The notes under the pieces were generated by a model, which was not told the DNA's origin, searched no databases, and saw nothing but the letters and a program-made list of their open reading frames with translations. A stretch of DNA of 64,000 nt from Streptomyces broussonetiae. GTDB taxonomy: Bacteria > Actinomycetota > Actinomycetes > Streptomycetales > Streptomycetaceae. The position numbers and the translations under genes are program-made. Positions 9,367 through 17,255 of this stretch are shown piece by piece (the first letter of the stretch is position 1; each line of letters starts with the position of its first letter). Location: NCBI RefSeq assembly GCF_009796285.1, contig NZ_CP047020.1, positions 4,526,001 through 4,590,000 of the forward strand, in the 5' to 3' direction.

Positions 9367-9642
9367 TCAGCCGCCGGCGACCGCCGGAATGATGGAGACA
9401 CCGGCGCCGTCGGGGGTCACCGTCTCAAGGCCCTGCTCGAAGCGGACGTCGTCGTCGTTGACGTAGACATTCACGAACCGGCGCAGCTTGCCCTGGTCGT
9501 CCAGGACACGGGCGGAGATCCCGGTGTGGTTCTTCTCCAGGTCCTCGATGACCTCGGCGAGGGTCGCCCCCTCGGCGGCGACCTCGGCCCGGCCGCCGGT
9601 GTAGGTGCGCAGGATGGTGGGGATGCGAACGGTCACGCTCAT
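9367..9642 (-). CDS. Ubiquitin-like sulfur carrier protein (CysO/MoaD/ThiS family)
   Basis: A 91-residue beta-grasp protein ending in the diglycine tail PAVAGG. In this family the tail is adenylated and converted to a thiocarboxylate that donates sulfur. It resembles mycobacterial CysO as I recall it (VTVRIPTILR-x-x-TGG, RFVNVYVNDDDVRF, then IIPAVAGG) more than MoaD of molybdopterin synthesis. The ATG overlaps the stop of the upstream PLP-enzyme gene by 4 bp, so the two are translationally coupled under one SAM riboswitch. This suggests sulfur supply for methionine/homocysteine rather than molybdopterin. The matching E1-like activating enzyme is not in the window. Confidence 0.92.
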   Translation of the reverse strand: MSVTVRIPTILRTYTGGRAEVAAEGATLAEVIEDLEKNHTGISARVLDDQGKLRRFVNVYVNDDDVRFEQGLETVTPDGAGVSIIPAVAGG

Positions 9643-10922
9643 GCGAGGCCAGCCTCTCGGAAGGAGTCCAGGGTCGGGCGGATGGTGGCGCTCAGGCCGG
9701 TGCCGGCCACCGCGTCGAGGGTCTTGAGCCCGTCGCCGGTGTTGAGGACCACCGTGGTCTTCGCCGGGTCCAGGAGGCCTTCCTTGAGCAGCTTGCGGGT
9801 GACGCCGACCGTCACACCGCCCGCCGTCTCCGCGAAGACGCCCTCCGTGCGGGCCAGCAGCTTGATCGCGTCGACGACTTCCTCGTCGGTCACGTCCTCC
9901 ACCGCACCGCCGGTACGGCGCGCGATGTCCAGGACGTACGGCCCGTCGGCCGGGTTGCCGATGGCGAGGGACTTGGCGATGGTGTTCGGCTTCTGCGGGC
10001 GGACCACGTCGTGACCGGCCTTGAAGGCGGTGGACACCGGCGAGCAGCCCGCGGCCTGCGCGCCGAAGATCTTGTACGGCCTGTCCTCGACCAGGCCCAG
10101 CTCGATCAGCTCCTTCAGACCCTTGTCGATCTTCGTGAGCTGGGAGCCGGAGGCGATCGGGATCACCAGCTGGTCCGGCAGCCGCCAGCCGAGCTGCTCG
10201 CAGATCTCGTACGCCAGGGTCTTGGAGCCCTCCGCGTAGTACGGGCGCAGGTTGACGTTGACGAAGCCCCAGCCCTCGCCGGCCGGGTCGCCGATCAGCT
10301 CGGAACAGAAGCGGTTGACGTCGTCGTAGTTCCCCTCGATGCCGACCAGCTCGCCGCCGTAGACCGCGGCCATGACGACCTTGCCCTCCTCCAGGTCGTG
10401 CGGGATGAACACGCAGGACCGGAAGCCGGCGCGGGCGGCGGCGGCACCGACGGCACCCGCCAGGTTGCCCGTGGAGGAGCAGGACAGGGTGGTGAAGCCG
10501 AAGGCGCGGGCGGCCTCCAGGGCCTGGGCGACGACGCGGTCCTTGAAGGAGTGCGTCGGGTTGCCGGAGTCGTCCTTCACGAACAGCTCGCCGGTGACGC
10601 CCAGTTCGCGGGCGAGGTTGTCGGCCTTGACGAGGTTGGTCCAGCCCGGGTTCAGGTTCGGCTTGTCGGCCACGTCCGCCGGGACGGGCAGCAGGGGCGC
10701 GTACCGCCAGATGCTGGCCGGACCGGACTCGATCCGCCGGCGCAGTTCCTCGGTGTCGTAGCCGGAGAAGTCGTAGGCGGCCTCCAGCGGACCGAAACAC
10801 TCCTCGCACGCGAAGACCGGGCCGAGCGGGACGCGGTGACCGCACTCGCGACAGCTCAGCGCCACGGCGGGACCGAGGTCGACGGTGGAGGTGCTGGAAC
10901 TTGCAACTGTCTGCACAGCCAT
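9639..10922 (-). CDS. thrC: Threonine synthase-family PLP enzyme (ThrC paralogue; candidate homocysteine synthase)
   Basis: A 427-residue fold-type II PLP enzyme. An N-terminal zinc-ribbon-like part has CRECG (24-28) and CEEC (39-42). The PLP lysine is in NPTHSFKDR (Lys about 127), with phosphate/cofactor loops SSTGNLAGAVGA and ASGSQLTKID. Threonine synthases convert O-phosphohomoserine to threonine. Here the gene is led by a SAM riboswitch and coupled to a sulfur-carrier gene. Streptomyces has another thrC in its hom-thrC-thrB operon. This copy may therefore use O-phosphohomoserine plus carrier-bound sulfur to make homocysteine; that is inference. Of several in-frame starts, ATG 10922 (MAVQTV) gives the usual N-terminus. 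Confidence 0.9.
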   Translation of the reverse strand: MAVQTVASSSTSTVDLGPAVALSCRECGHRVPLGPVFACEECFGPLEAAYDFSGYDTEELRRRIESGPASIWRYAPLLPVPADVADKPNLNPGWTNLVKADNLARELGVTGELFVKDDSGNPTHSFKDRVVAQALEAARAFGFTTLSCSSTGNLAGAVGAAAARAGFRSCVFIPHDLEEGKVVMAAVYGGELVGIEGNYDDVNRFCSELIGDPAGEGWGFVNVNLRPYYAEGSKTLAYEICEQLGWRLPDQLVIPIASGSQLTKIDKGLKELIELGLVEDRPYKIFGAQAAGCSPVSTAFKAGHDVVRPQKPNTIAKSLAIGNPADGPYVLDIARRTGGAVEDVTDEEVVDAIKLLARTEGVFAETAGGVTVGVTRKLLKEGLLDPAKTTVVLNTGDGLKTLDAVAGTGLSATIRPTLDSFREAGLA

Positions 10923-10957
10923 GGAGGCGAGGCCCTTTCTCCTCATCTTCCTCACGA

Positions 10958-11081
10958 CGCATCTCGCCGTGAGACGGATTTGGCACCTTCCCTAGCCGGG
11001 AGCCTCGCTTGTGAAAAACGAGACCGGCTGGAGGGTTGCCGGGGCTTCATCGGGCCGTGTCCCTCTGCCCCTCTGGATGAG
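10958..11081 (-). promoter_or_regulatory. SAM riboswitch (S-box, SAM-I type) upstream of the ThrC-like gene
   Basis: Read on the minus strand, the leader has the S-box core: P1 CTCATC (11076-11081) with GATGCG (10958-10963), then CAGAGG, AGAGGGACACGGCCCGATGA, AGCCCCGGCAACC, a P3 hairpin (AGCCGG...CCGGCT with CTCG...CGAG), the conserved GGTGCCAAATCC, and a P4 hairpin (CCG...CGG). Only about 35 nt separate the aptamer from the start codon, and no terminator is visible, so translational control is likely. A second GATGAG at 10942-10947, next to the ribosome binding region, can also pair with the P1 5' strand. Confidence 0.9.
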
Positions 11082-11243
11082 CTGTATGCGGTTGTGGAAC
11101 GCGCGCGCCCCTCGACATGCGATGGTCATCGGCGTTGCTCAAGACTGTAACCGAAGCCCAGGACAGTTGAGATAGTCGTCCGAACCGCGAGATTGATCAC
11201 CGCATGACCCCACGTGATCACGAACAGTGAGGAGCCACAGACC

Positions 11244-12188
11244 GTGCTGGAAGAAGTCGAGCGCTGGCTGGCCACCCGTTCCTGGTCCGTGGCCGACCGC
11301 CCGCTGCACCGGATCCTGGCCGCCAAGCAGCGCACGGGCCAGACGATCAGCGTCGTGCTGCCCGCGCTCAACGAGGAGCAGACCGTCGGCGACATCGTCA
11401 CGGCCATCCGCCGCGACCTCGTGGAGGAGGTCCGTCTCGTCGACGAGATCGTCGTCGTCGACTCCGGCTCCACCGACCGCACCTCCCAGGTCGCCGCCGC
11501 CGCGGGCGCGCGGGTCGTTCACCGCGACGAGATCCTGCCCCGCATCGCGGCCGTCCCCGGCAAGGGTGAAGTCCTGTGGCGCTCGCTTCTCGTCACCTCC
11601 GGGGACATCATCTGTTTCATCGACGCGGACCTCAGGGAGTTCTCCTCCGACTTCGTCTCGGGAATCGTCGGCCCGCTGCTCACCGACCCCGAGGTGGCCC
11701 TGGTCAAGGCCATGTACGACCGCCCTCTCGGCTCGGCCGCCGGGCAGGGCGGACGGGTCACCGAGCTGATGGCCCGCCCGCTGCTGAACATGCACTGGCC
11801 GCAGCTGGCCGGGTTCGTGCAGCCGCTCGGCGGCGAGTACGCGGCCCGCCGCGGCCTGCTGGAACAACTGCCCTTCCCGGTCGGCTACGGCGTGGAACTG
11901 GGCATGCTGGTCGACGCCCTGCACCTGGTGGGCCTCGACGCGCTGGCCCAGGTGGACGTCGGCGTGCGCAGGCACCGGCACCAGGACGGCCAGGCGCTCG
12001 GCCGGATGGCCGCGGCCATCTACCGCACCGCCCAGCTCCGGCTGGCCCGGGGCCACCTGGTGCGCCCCTCGCTGACCCAGTTCGAGCGGGGCGAGGACGG
12101 CTTCGAGCCGCGCACCTACTCGGTGGACACCGAGGAGCGGCCGCCGATGGTGGAGATCGCGGAGTACGCCGAGCGCAAGGTGGCCTGA
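11244..12188 (+). CDS. gpgS: Glucosyl-3-phosphoglycerate synthase
   Basis: A 314-residue GT-A fold glycosyltransferase (GT81-like) that transfers glucose from a nucleotide donor to 3-phosphoglycerate, the first step to glucosylglycerate and, in mycobacteria, methylglucose polysaccharides. Motifs: PALNEEQTVGDI, VDSGSTD (about 72-78), GKGEVLWRS, the metal-binding FIDADL (about 125-130), and RVTELMARPLL followed by QPLGGEYAA. This matches mycobacterial GpgS along its length. GTG at 11244 was chosen for the GGAG 9 nt before it; a GTG at 11214 lacks one. It sits directly before otsA, so compatible-solute and trehalose synthesis are neighbours. Confidence 0.9.
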   Translation: MLEEVERWLATRSWSVADRPLHRILAAKQRTGQTISVVLPALNEEQTVGDIVTAIRRDLVEEVRLVDEIVVVDSGSTDRTSQVAAAAGARVVHRDEILPRIAAVPGKGEVLWRSLLVTSGDIICFIDADLREFSSDFVSGIVGPLLTDPEVALVKAMYDRPLGSAAGQGGRVTELMARPLLNMHWPQLAGFVQPLGGEYAARRGLLEQLPFPVGYGVELGMLVDALHLVGLDALAQVDVGVRRHRHQDGQALGRMAAAIYRTAQLRLARGHLVRPSLTQFERGEDGFEPRTYSVDTEERPPMVEIAEYAERKVA

Positions 12189-12274
12189 GGAGGATGGCCT
12201 GAGTTCGTATACGGCGGCGGTGTCGGGCGTGGGCACACGTTTGAGGGTTTCCGGGCCGGGCTAGGTTGAGGACC

Positions 12275-13693
12275 ATGGCTTCCACGCACGGTGCCGAGGT
12301 GCTGGTCGCGTCCAACCGCGGCCCGGTTTCGTACACGGCGGACGAGAAGGGCTCGCTGCGCGCCAAGCGGGGCGGCGGCGGGCTGGTCTCGGGGCTGTCG
12401 GCCATCGGGTCGGACGCGGACTCGGTGTGGGTGTGCGCGGCGCTGGGCGACGGCGACCGGGAGGCCGTCCGGCGGGCGCAGGGCGGGCTGCTGCCGGCCG
12501 AGGACACCGGCGGGCAGCGGGTGCGGATGCTGGACATCGCCCCGGACGTCTTCGCCGACGCGTACAACGGGATCGCCAACTCGGTGCTGTGGTTCGTCCA
12601 CCACATGCTGTACCAGACCCCGCTGGAGCCGGTCTTCGACGCGCGGTTCCGGCGGCAGTGGGCGTCGTACCAGGCCTACAACCGGGCGTTCGCGGAGGCG
12701 CTGGCCGAGGAGGCGGCCGTGGGGGCCGCGGTGGTCGTGCAGGACTACCACCTCGCGCTCGCGCCCCGGATGCTCCGGCACCTCAGGCCCGACCTGCGCA
12801 TCGGCCACTTCTCGCACACCCCGTGGGCCCCGCCGGACTACTTCCGGCTGCTGCCCGACGACATCGCGGCCGAGTTGCTGCAGGGCATCCTGGGCGCGGA
12901 CCGGGCGGCCTTCCTGACGGGGCGCTGGGCGGACGCGTTCACGGCGTGCTGCGAGGCGGTCCTCGGACCCGGGATCACCACGGGTACGGCGATCGGCGTG
13001 CACGGGCTCGGCGCGGACGCGGACTTCCTGCGCACACGGGCGCACGAGCCGGACGTGGACGAGCGGATGACGGCGCTGCGCCGCGAGATCGGCGAGAACC
13101 GCAGGACGATCGTCCGGGTGGACCGCACCGAGCTGTCCAAGAACATCGTGCGCGGACTGCTGGCGTACCGGCAGCTGCTGGACGACCACCCCGAGTGGCG
13201 CGAGCGCGTGGTGCACCTCGCGTTCGCCTACCCCTCCCGGCAGGATCTCGCCGTGTACCGGGAGTACACCGCCGAGGTGCAGCGGGTCGCGGAGGAGATC
13301 AACGCGCAGTACGGGACGGCTGGTTGGCGCCCGGTGGTGCTGCACGTCAAGGACGACTTCGCGCGCTCGCTCGCCGCGTACCGGCTCGCCGACGTCGCCC
13401 TGGTCAATCCGATCCGGGACGGTATGAACCTGGTCGCCAAGGAGGTGCCGGTCGTCTCCGACGAGGGGTGCGTGCTGGTGCTGTCGCGGGAGGCCGGGGC
13501 GTACGAGGAGCTGGGCGAGGACGCGATCGGGGTGAACCCGTACGACATCGGGGGTATGGCCCAGGCGCTGCACGCGGCGCTGGGCATGCCGGCGGGCGAG
13601 CGGGCGGAGCGGTCCAAGCGGCTGGCCGCGGCGGCCACGGCGCTGCCGCCCGCGAAGTGGTTCCTGGATCAGCTGGCCGCGCTGGAGCGGTGA
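12275..13693 (+). CDS. otsA: Trehalose-6-phosphate synthase
   Basis: A 472-residue GT20 enzyme joining a nucleotide-activated glucose (UDP- or GDP-glucose) and glucose-6-phosphate into trehalose-6-phosphate in the cytosol. Key parts: N-terminal LVASNRGPVSY, the active-site VVQDYHLALAPRML, HFSHTPWAPPDYFRLLP, the Arg/Lys-containing RTELSKNIVRGL, and RDGMNLVAKE near the C-terminus. Length is normal for the actinobacterial enzyme. ATG 12275 is used; a TTG at 12266 is possible. Its 3' end overlaps by 25 bp the 3' end of the converging otsB gene, which encodes the next step. Confidence 0.95.
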   Translation: MASTHGAEVLVASNRGPVSYTADEKGSLRAKRGGGGLVSGLSAIGSDADSVWVCAALGDGDREAVRRAQGGLLPAEDTGGQRVRMLDIAPDVFADAYNGIANSVLWFVHHMLYQTPLEPVFDARFRRQWASYQAYNRAFAEALAEEAAVGAAVVVQDYHLALAPRMLRHLRPDLRIGHFSHTPWAPPDYFRLLPDDIAAELLQGILGADRAAFLTGRWADAFTACCEAVLGPGITTGTAIGVHGLGADADFLRTRAHEPDVDERMTALRREIGENRRTIVRVDRTELSKNIVRGLLAYRQLLDDHPEWRERVVHLAFAYPSRQDLAVYREYTAEVQRVAEEINAQYGTAGWRPVVLHVKDDFARSLAAYRLADVALVNPIRDGMNLVAKEVPVVSDEGCVLVLSREAGAYEELGEDAIGVNPYDIGGMAQALHAALGMPAGERAERSKRLAAAATALPPAKWFLDQLAALER

Positions 13694-14529
13694 TCGATCT
13701 CGGCCGCCAGCGACCGCAGCAGCGCGACGACGCCGGCCGGGCCGTCGACCACCACGTCCGCCCGTTCGGCCAGTTCCGTGACCTCCGTGCTGCCGCTGCA
13801 GACCAGCAGGCCGGGGACGCCGTCCGAGCGGAGCTGCTCGACGGCTGCGAAGGCGGGCAGATCGCCCAGGTCGTCGCCGGCGTAGAGGACCGACTCGGCG
13901 CCGGTCTTGCGGACGAACTCGCCGAGCGCCGCGCCCTTGTCCACACCCGGCGGGCGCAGTTCCAGGACCATGCGGCCGGGTTCGACGATCAGGCCGTGGC
14001 GGGCGGCGAGATCGGCGAGCGGGGCGCGCAGGGCCTCGAACGCGGCCTCGGGGTCGGCGGCGCGGCGGGTGTGGACCGCGACCGCCCGGCCCTTCTCCTC
14101 GATCCAGGTGCCGGGCCAGGCACCGGCCCGGTCCAGGACGCCCGGCAGCTCCGCGCGGACCGCGGCGACGCCGGGGTGCGGGGCGGGGGCGGTGACGGTG
14201 CCGGTGACGGCGTCCCAGCGTTCGGCGCCGTAGTGGCCGAGGACGGTGAGGTGGTCCAGGCCGGGGACGCCGGCGAAGCCGCCGTAGCGGACCGCGACGC
14301 CGGCCGGGCGGCCGGTGATCACGGCGACGGAGGCGACCTTGGGGGCGAGGGCGGCGAGGGCGGGTACGGCGTCGGGGTGGGCGCGGGCCTGTTCGGGGTC
14401 GGCGACGATGGGGGCCAGTGTGCCGTCGAAGTCCAGGCCGACGATCGCTGCGCCGGGCTGCGCGAGCAGCGCGGCGAGTCCGTCCCGGCCGGGCCGGGTC
14501 TGCGGGGTGGGCAGAGCGTCAGCGTCCAT
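13669..14529 (-). CDS. otsB: Trehalose-6-phosphate phosphatase
   Basis: A 286-residue HAD-family phosphatase that removes phosphate from trehalose-6-phosphate. Motif I is GLDFDGTLAP (Asp about 33 and 35), motif II AVITGRP, motif III around DKGAAL (Lys), and motif IV AGDDLGDLPAF. It converges on otsA with a 25-bp 3' overlap, so two consecutive pathway enzymes are made from opposite strands. The ATG at 14529 (MDADALPT) is preferred over an upstream in-frame start at 14562 that would add Cys/Arg-rich residues. Confidence 0.95.
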   Translation of the reverse strand: MDADALPTPQTRPGRDGLAALLAQPGAAIVGLDFDGTLAPIVADPEQARAHPDAVPALAALAPKVASVAVITGRPAGVAVRYGGFAGVPGLDHLTVLGHYGAERWDAVTGTVTAPAPHPGVAAVRAELPGVLDRAGAWPGTWIEEKGRAVAVHTRRAADPEAAFEALRAPLADLAARHGLIVEPGRMVLELRPPGVDKGAALGEFVRKTGAESVLYAGDDLGDLPAFAAVEQLRSDGVPGLLVCSGSTEVTELAERADVVVDGPAGVVALLRSLAAEIDHRSSAAS

Positions 14530-14593
14530 ACAGCGACAGTATCCAGCGCGGCCCGTTGTCACGCCTGGGGCTGCGCCTCCTCTCCCGCCCGGT

Positions 14594-14818
14594 TCAGCGC
14601 TCCGTACGGCGGGCGTCCCTGACCCGGCGCAGGCGGTTCACCGTCACCGGGTCGTGGGCCAGGGCCCGCTCGTCGTCGAGGAGGGCGTTGAGGAGCTGGT
14701 AGTAGCGCACCGGGGCCAGGCCCAGCTGTTCGCGTATCGCCCGCTCCTTCGCGCCGGGGCCCGCAAAGCCCCGGCGTTCCAGCGCGAGGATGGCCTTCTC
14801 CCGGCTGCCCAGTTCCAT
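14594..14818 (-). CDS. DUF3263 family protein
   Basis: A 74-residue protein of the actinobacterial DUF3263 family (MELGSREKAILALERRGFA, RAIREQLGLAPVRYYQLLN, then a Leu/Asp-rich helix and Arg-rich tail). The middle looks like a helix-turn-helix, so DNA binding is plausible but unproven. The ATG at 14818 gives the usual family N-terminus; an upstream ATG would add eight residues. It precedes otsB on the same strand with a 64-bp gap. Confidence 0.85.
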   Translation of the reverse strand: MELGSREKAILALERRGFAGPGAKERAIREQLGLAPVRYYQLLNALLDDERALAHDPVTVNRLRRVRDARRTER

Positions 14819-14867
14819 GGCAGCCACCGTAACGCCGGGCACGGACAGTCCGGCCCGGCTCAGCGGC

Positions 14868-16157
14868 TCAGCTCGCGCTGCTGTCGGCCGCCGTGGCGGT
14901 GGCCTGCAGGCGGGTGAGGACGGCGGAGGGGCTGCCGCCGGGGGCGACGGCCTGGCCGATGTTCTGCTTCACGGCCGCGGCGACCGCCGCCCAGGAGGTC
15001 TTGCCGACCGGATACAGCTCGGAGGTGGGCAGCTGGTCCAGGAAGGGGTGCAGGGCCTTGTCGGAGGCGGCGTCCGAGTCGCTCATCGCCGTCGAGGCGG
15101 AGCCCGTGACGGGCAGCAGGCCGTAGTCGCGCGAGAAGTCCAGGACGTTCTTCTCGCTGTAGACGAAGTTGAGGAAGTCGCCTATTCGGTCGGCGTGCCC
15201 GTTCTGCTTGAAGGCCATCATCCAGTCGGTGACGCCCATCGAGGCCCGGGCCGTGCCGGTGCGTCCCGGCATCGGCACCGTGCCGAACTGCACGCCCTTC
15301 TTCTCGGCCTGCTGGATCAGCGTGGGGTGCCCGTTGAGCATGCCGACCTGGCCGTCGGCGAAGGCGGCGAAGGCGTCCGCACGGTTGAGCCTGCCGGGCG
15401 CGACCGGGCCGGTCAGGCCCTTGCCGACCAGGTCGTCCTTGAGCCAGGTGAAGGTGTCGACGTTCTGCGCGGAGTCGATCGTGTAGGTGCCGACGTCGTC
15501 GGTGTAGCCGCTGCCGCCGGTGTCCGCACCGGCGCCGCTCAGCATCCACTGCATCGTCTCCGCCTGGGCCTCCTCGGGCCCGAGCGGCAGCGCGACGGGG
15601 TACTTCACGCCCTTGTCCTTGAGCACCTTGGCGTCGGCGGCCAGCTGGTCCCAGGTGGTGGGCGGGGTGATGCCGGCCTTGGCGAACAGGGTCTTGTTGT
15701 AGAAGAGCACGCGCGTGGAGGCGGCGAAGGGGATGCCGTACTGCGTGTGGTTCCACTGCCCGGCGTCGGAGAGCTGGGAGAGGAAGTCGGCCTGGGTGCG
15801 GATGGAGAGCAGGTCGGAGGCCGGGTAGAGCTTGCCGGCGGCCGCGTAGTCGGCGTAGGCGCCGATCTGGGCCAGGTCGGGGGCGTGGCCGGCGGCGACC
15901 ATCTCCTTGACCTTGGCGTCGACGTCGTTCCAGGAGTAGACGCTGACCTCGACCTTCACCCCGGAGTGCTTGGCCTCGTAGGCCTTGACCAGGCTGTCCC
16001 AGTACTTCTTGGAGCTGTTGGCGGCGGAGTCGCCGTAGTCGGCGGCGACGAGTCTCAGAGTCACGTCGGACGAACCCGTGCTCCCGCAACCCCCCAGCAG
16101 CAATGTCATGCCCATGGCAGACGCTGCCGCAACCGATCCTGTCGTACGCCGACGCAC
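14868..16157 (-). CDS. Sugar ABC transporter substrate-binding lipoprotein
   Basis: A 429-residue extracytoplasmic family 1 solute-binding protein. Positively charged N-terminus, hydrophobic stretch and lipobox LLGGC show a membrane-anchored lipoprotein. The mature part has typical features (YEAKHSGVKVEV, GHAPDLAQIGAYADYAA, FNGHP-like MLNGHPTLI, SMGVTDWMMAF). No permease or ATPase genes lie beside it, so it is an orphan that must use partners elsewhere, possibly energised by MsiK (encoded at 45932). It is divergent from nagK-nagA and shares the region with two DasR-like sites, pointing to amino-sugar or chito-oligosaccharide uptake. The start is uncertain; GTG 16157 gives a good signal peptide. 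Confidence 0.88.
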   Translation of the reverse strand: MRRRTTGSVAAASAMGMTLLLGGCGSTGSSDVTLRLVAADYGDSAANSSKKYWDSLVKAYEAKHSGVKVEVSVYSWNDVDAKVKEMVAAGHAPDLAQIGAYADYAAAGKLYPASDLLSIRTQADFLSQLSDAGQWNHTQYGIPFAASTRVLFYNKTLFAKAGITPPTTWDQLAADAKVLKDKGVKYPVALPLGPEEAQAETMQWMLSGAGADTGGSGYTDDVGTYTIDSAQNVDTFTWLKDDLVGKGLTGPVAPGRLNRADAFAAFADGQVGMLNGHPTLIQQAEKKGVQFGTVPMPGRTGTARASMGVTDWMMAFKQNGHADRIGDFLNFVYSEKNVLDFSRDYGLLPVTGSASTAMSDSDAASDKALHPFLDQLPTSELYPVGKTSWAAVAAAVKQNIGQAVAPGGSPSAVLTRLQATATAADSSAS

Positions 16158-16204
16158 GCTCAAAGCCCCAACCCTGCTGTCTGACCGTTCAATATATGGA
16201 CACA

Positions 16205-16238
16205 TAAGGTCTACACCACGTGAGTGGACTAGACCTCT
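16205..16238. promoter_or_regulatory. Two adjacent DasR response elements (dre-like)
   Basis: AGGTCTACACCA (16207-16218) and TGGACTAGACCT (16225-16236) each match 10 of 12 core positions of the DasR consensus TGGTCTAGACCA. Their centres are 18 bp apart. They lie between the divergent sugar-binding protein gene and nagK-nagA. DasR, the GntR-type GlcNAc regulator, is known to control nagKA in Streptomyces. Confidence 0.82.
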
Positions 16239-16265
16239 CGCGGGTACGAGGGCCACACTAGGGCC

Positions 16266-17255
16266 GTGGTGAGACATGTCATCGCCCTGGACGTGGGCGG
16301 TACCGGGATGAAGGCCGCCCTCGTCGGCGACGACGGCGAGCTGCTCCACCGCGCCCGCCGCGCCACCGGCCGCGAGCGCGGTCCGGACGCGGTGGTCGGG
16401 GCGATCCTCGACTTCGCCGCCGAACTGCACGCGTACGGCGTCACGCACTACGGCGCACCCGCGCTCGCCGCCGGCATCGCGGTCCCCGGCATCGTCGACG
16501 AGGAGCGGGGCGTCGCCGCCTACGCGGCCAACCTCGGCTGGAAGGACGTACCGCTGCGCGCCCTGCTCGCCGAGCGGCTCGGCGTCCCCGTCGCCCTCGG
16601 GCACGACGTGCGCACCGGCGGGCTCGCCGAGGGCCGCATCGGCGCGGGCAAGGGCGCCGACCGGTTCCTGTTCGTGCCGCTCGGCACCGGGATCGCGGGC
16701 GCCATCGGCATCGACGGCCGGGTGGAGGCGGGCGCGCACGGCTTCGCGGGCGAGATCGGCCACGTCGTCGTACGGCCCGGCGGCACGCCCTGCCCGTGCG
16801 GACAGCACGGCTGCCTGGAGCGGTACGCCTCCGCGTCCGCCGTCAGCGAGGCCTGGGCGGCGGCCTGCGGGGACCCGGCCGCGGACGCGGCCGACTGCGC
16901 CAAGGCCGTGGCCTCCGGCGACCCGGAGGCCGTCCGGGTCTGGCAGGCGGCGGTGGACGCGCTGGCCGACGGACTGGTCACCGCGCTCACCCTGCTGGAC
17001 CCTCGCACACTGATCATCGGTGGCGGTCTCGCCGAGGCAGGGGAAGTGTTGTTCTCACCACTGCGCGACGCCGTCCGGCGCCGGGTCACCTTCCAGAAAC
17101 TGCCGACCATCGTGCCCGCCGCCCTCGGCGACACCGCAGGCTGCCTGGGCGCGGGCCTGCTGGCCCGCGACCTGCTCGACCCGGCCGGCCCCGGCTCCCC
17201 CGCCCCCGACACGACCGACCTCGATCCCACCGACCCCTCGGAGGTAACCGCCTGA
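16266..17255 (+). CDS. nagK: ROK-family N-acetylglucosamine kinase
   Basis: A 329-residue ROK sugar kinase. N-terminal phosphate loop IALDVGGTGMKAAL (about 6-19), catalytic Asp region LGHDVRTGGL (Asp about 114), and the ROK zinc motif CPCGQHGCLE (about 176-185). It probably phosphorylates GlcNAc (from chitin or wall turnover) to GlcNAc-6-P, the substrate of the co-transcribed nagA. Start GTG 16266; a second GTG follows directly. The ribosome binding site is weak, so a leaderless mRNA is possible. The C-terminal about 30 residues are Pro/Asp-rich. The dre sites 30-60 bp upstream indicate DasR control. Confidence 0.9.
   Translation: MVRHVIALDVGGTGMKAALVGDDGELLHRARRATGRERGPDAVVGAILDFAAELHAYGVTHYGAPALAAGIAVPGIVDEERGVAAYAANLGWKDVPLRALLAERLGVPVALGHDVRTGGLAEGRIGAGKGADRFLFVPLGTGIAGAIGIDGRVEAGAHGFAGEIGHVVVRPGGTPCPCGQHGCLERYASASAVSEAWAAACGDPAADAADCAKAVASGDPEAVRVWQAAVDALADGLVTALTLLDPRTLIIGGGLAEAGEVLFSPLRDAVRRRVTFQKLPTIVPAALGDTAGCLGAGLLARDLLDPAGPGSPAPDTTDLDPTDPSEVTA

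Noticed and set aside
9367..9642. Sulfur carrier as MoaD of molybdopterin synthase
   Set aside because: The sequence is closer to CysO, and it is coupled to a PLP enzyme under a SAM riboswitch, with no moa genes nearby.
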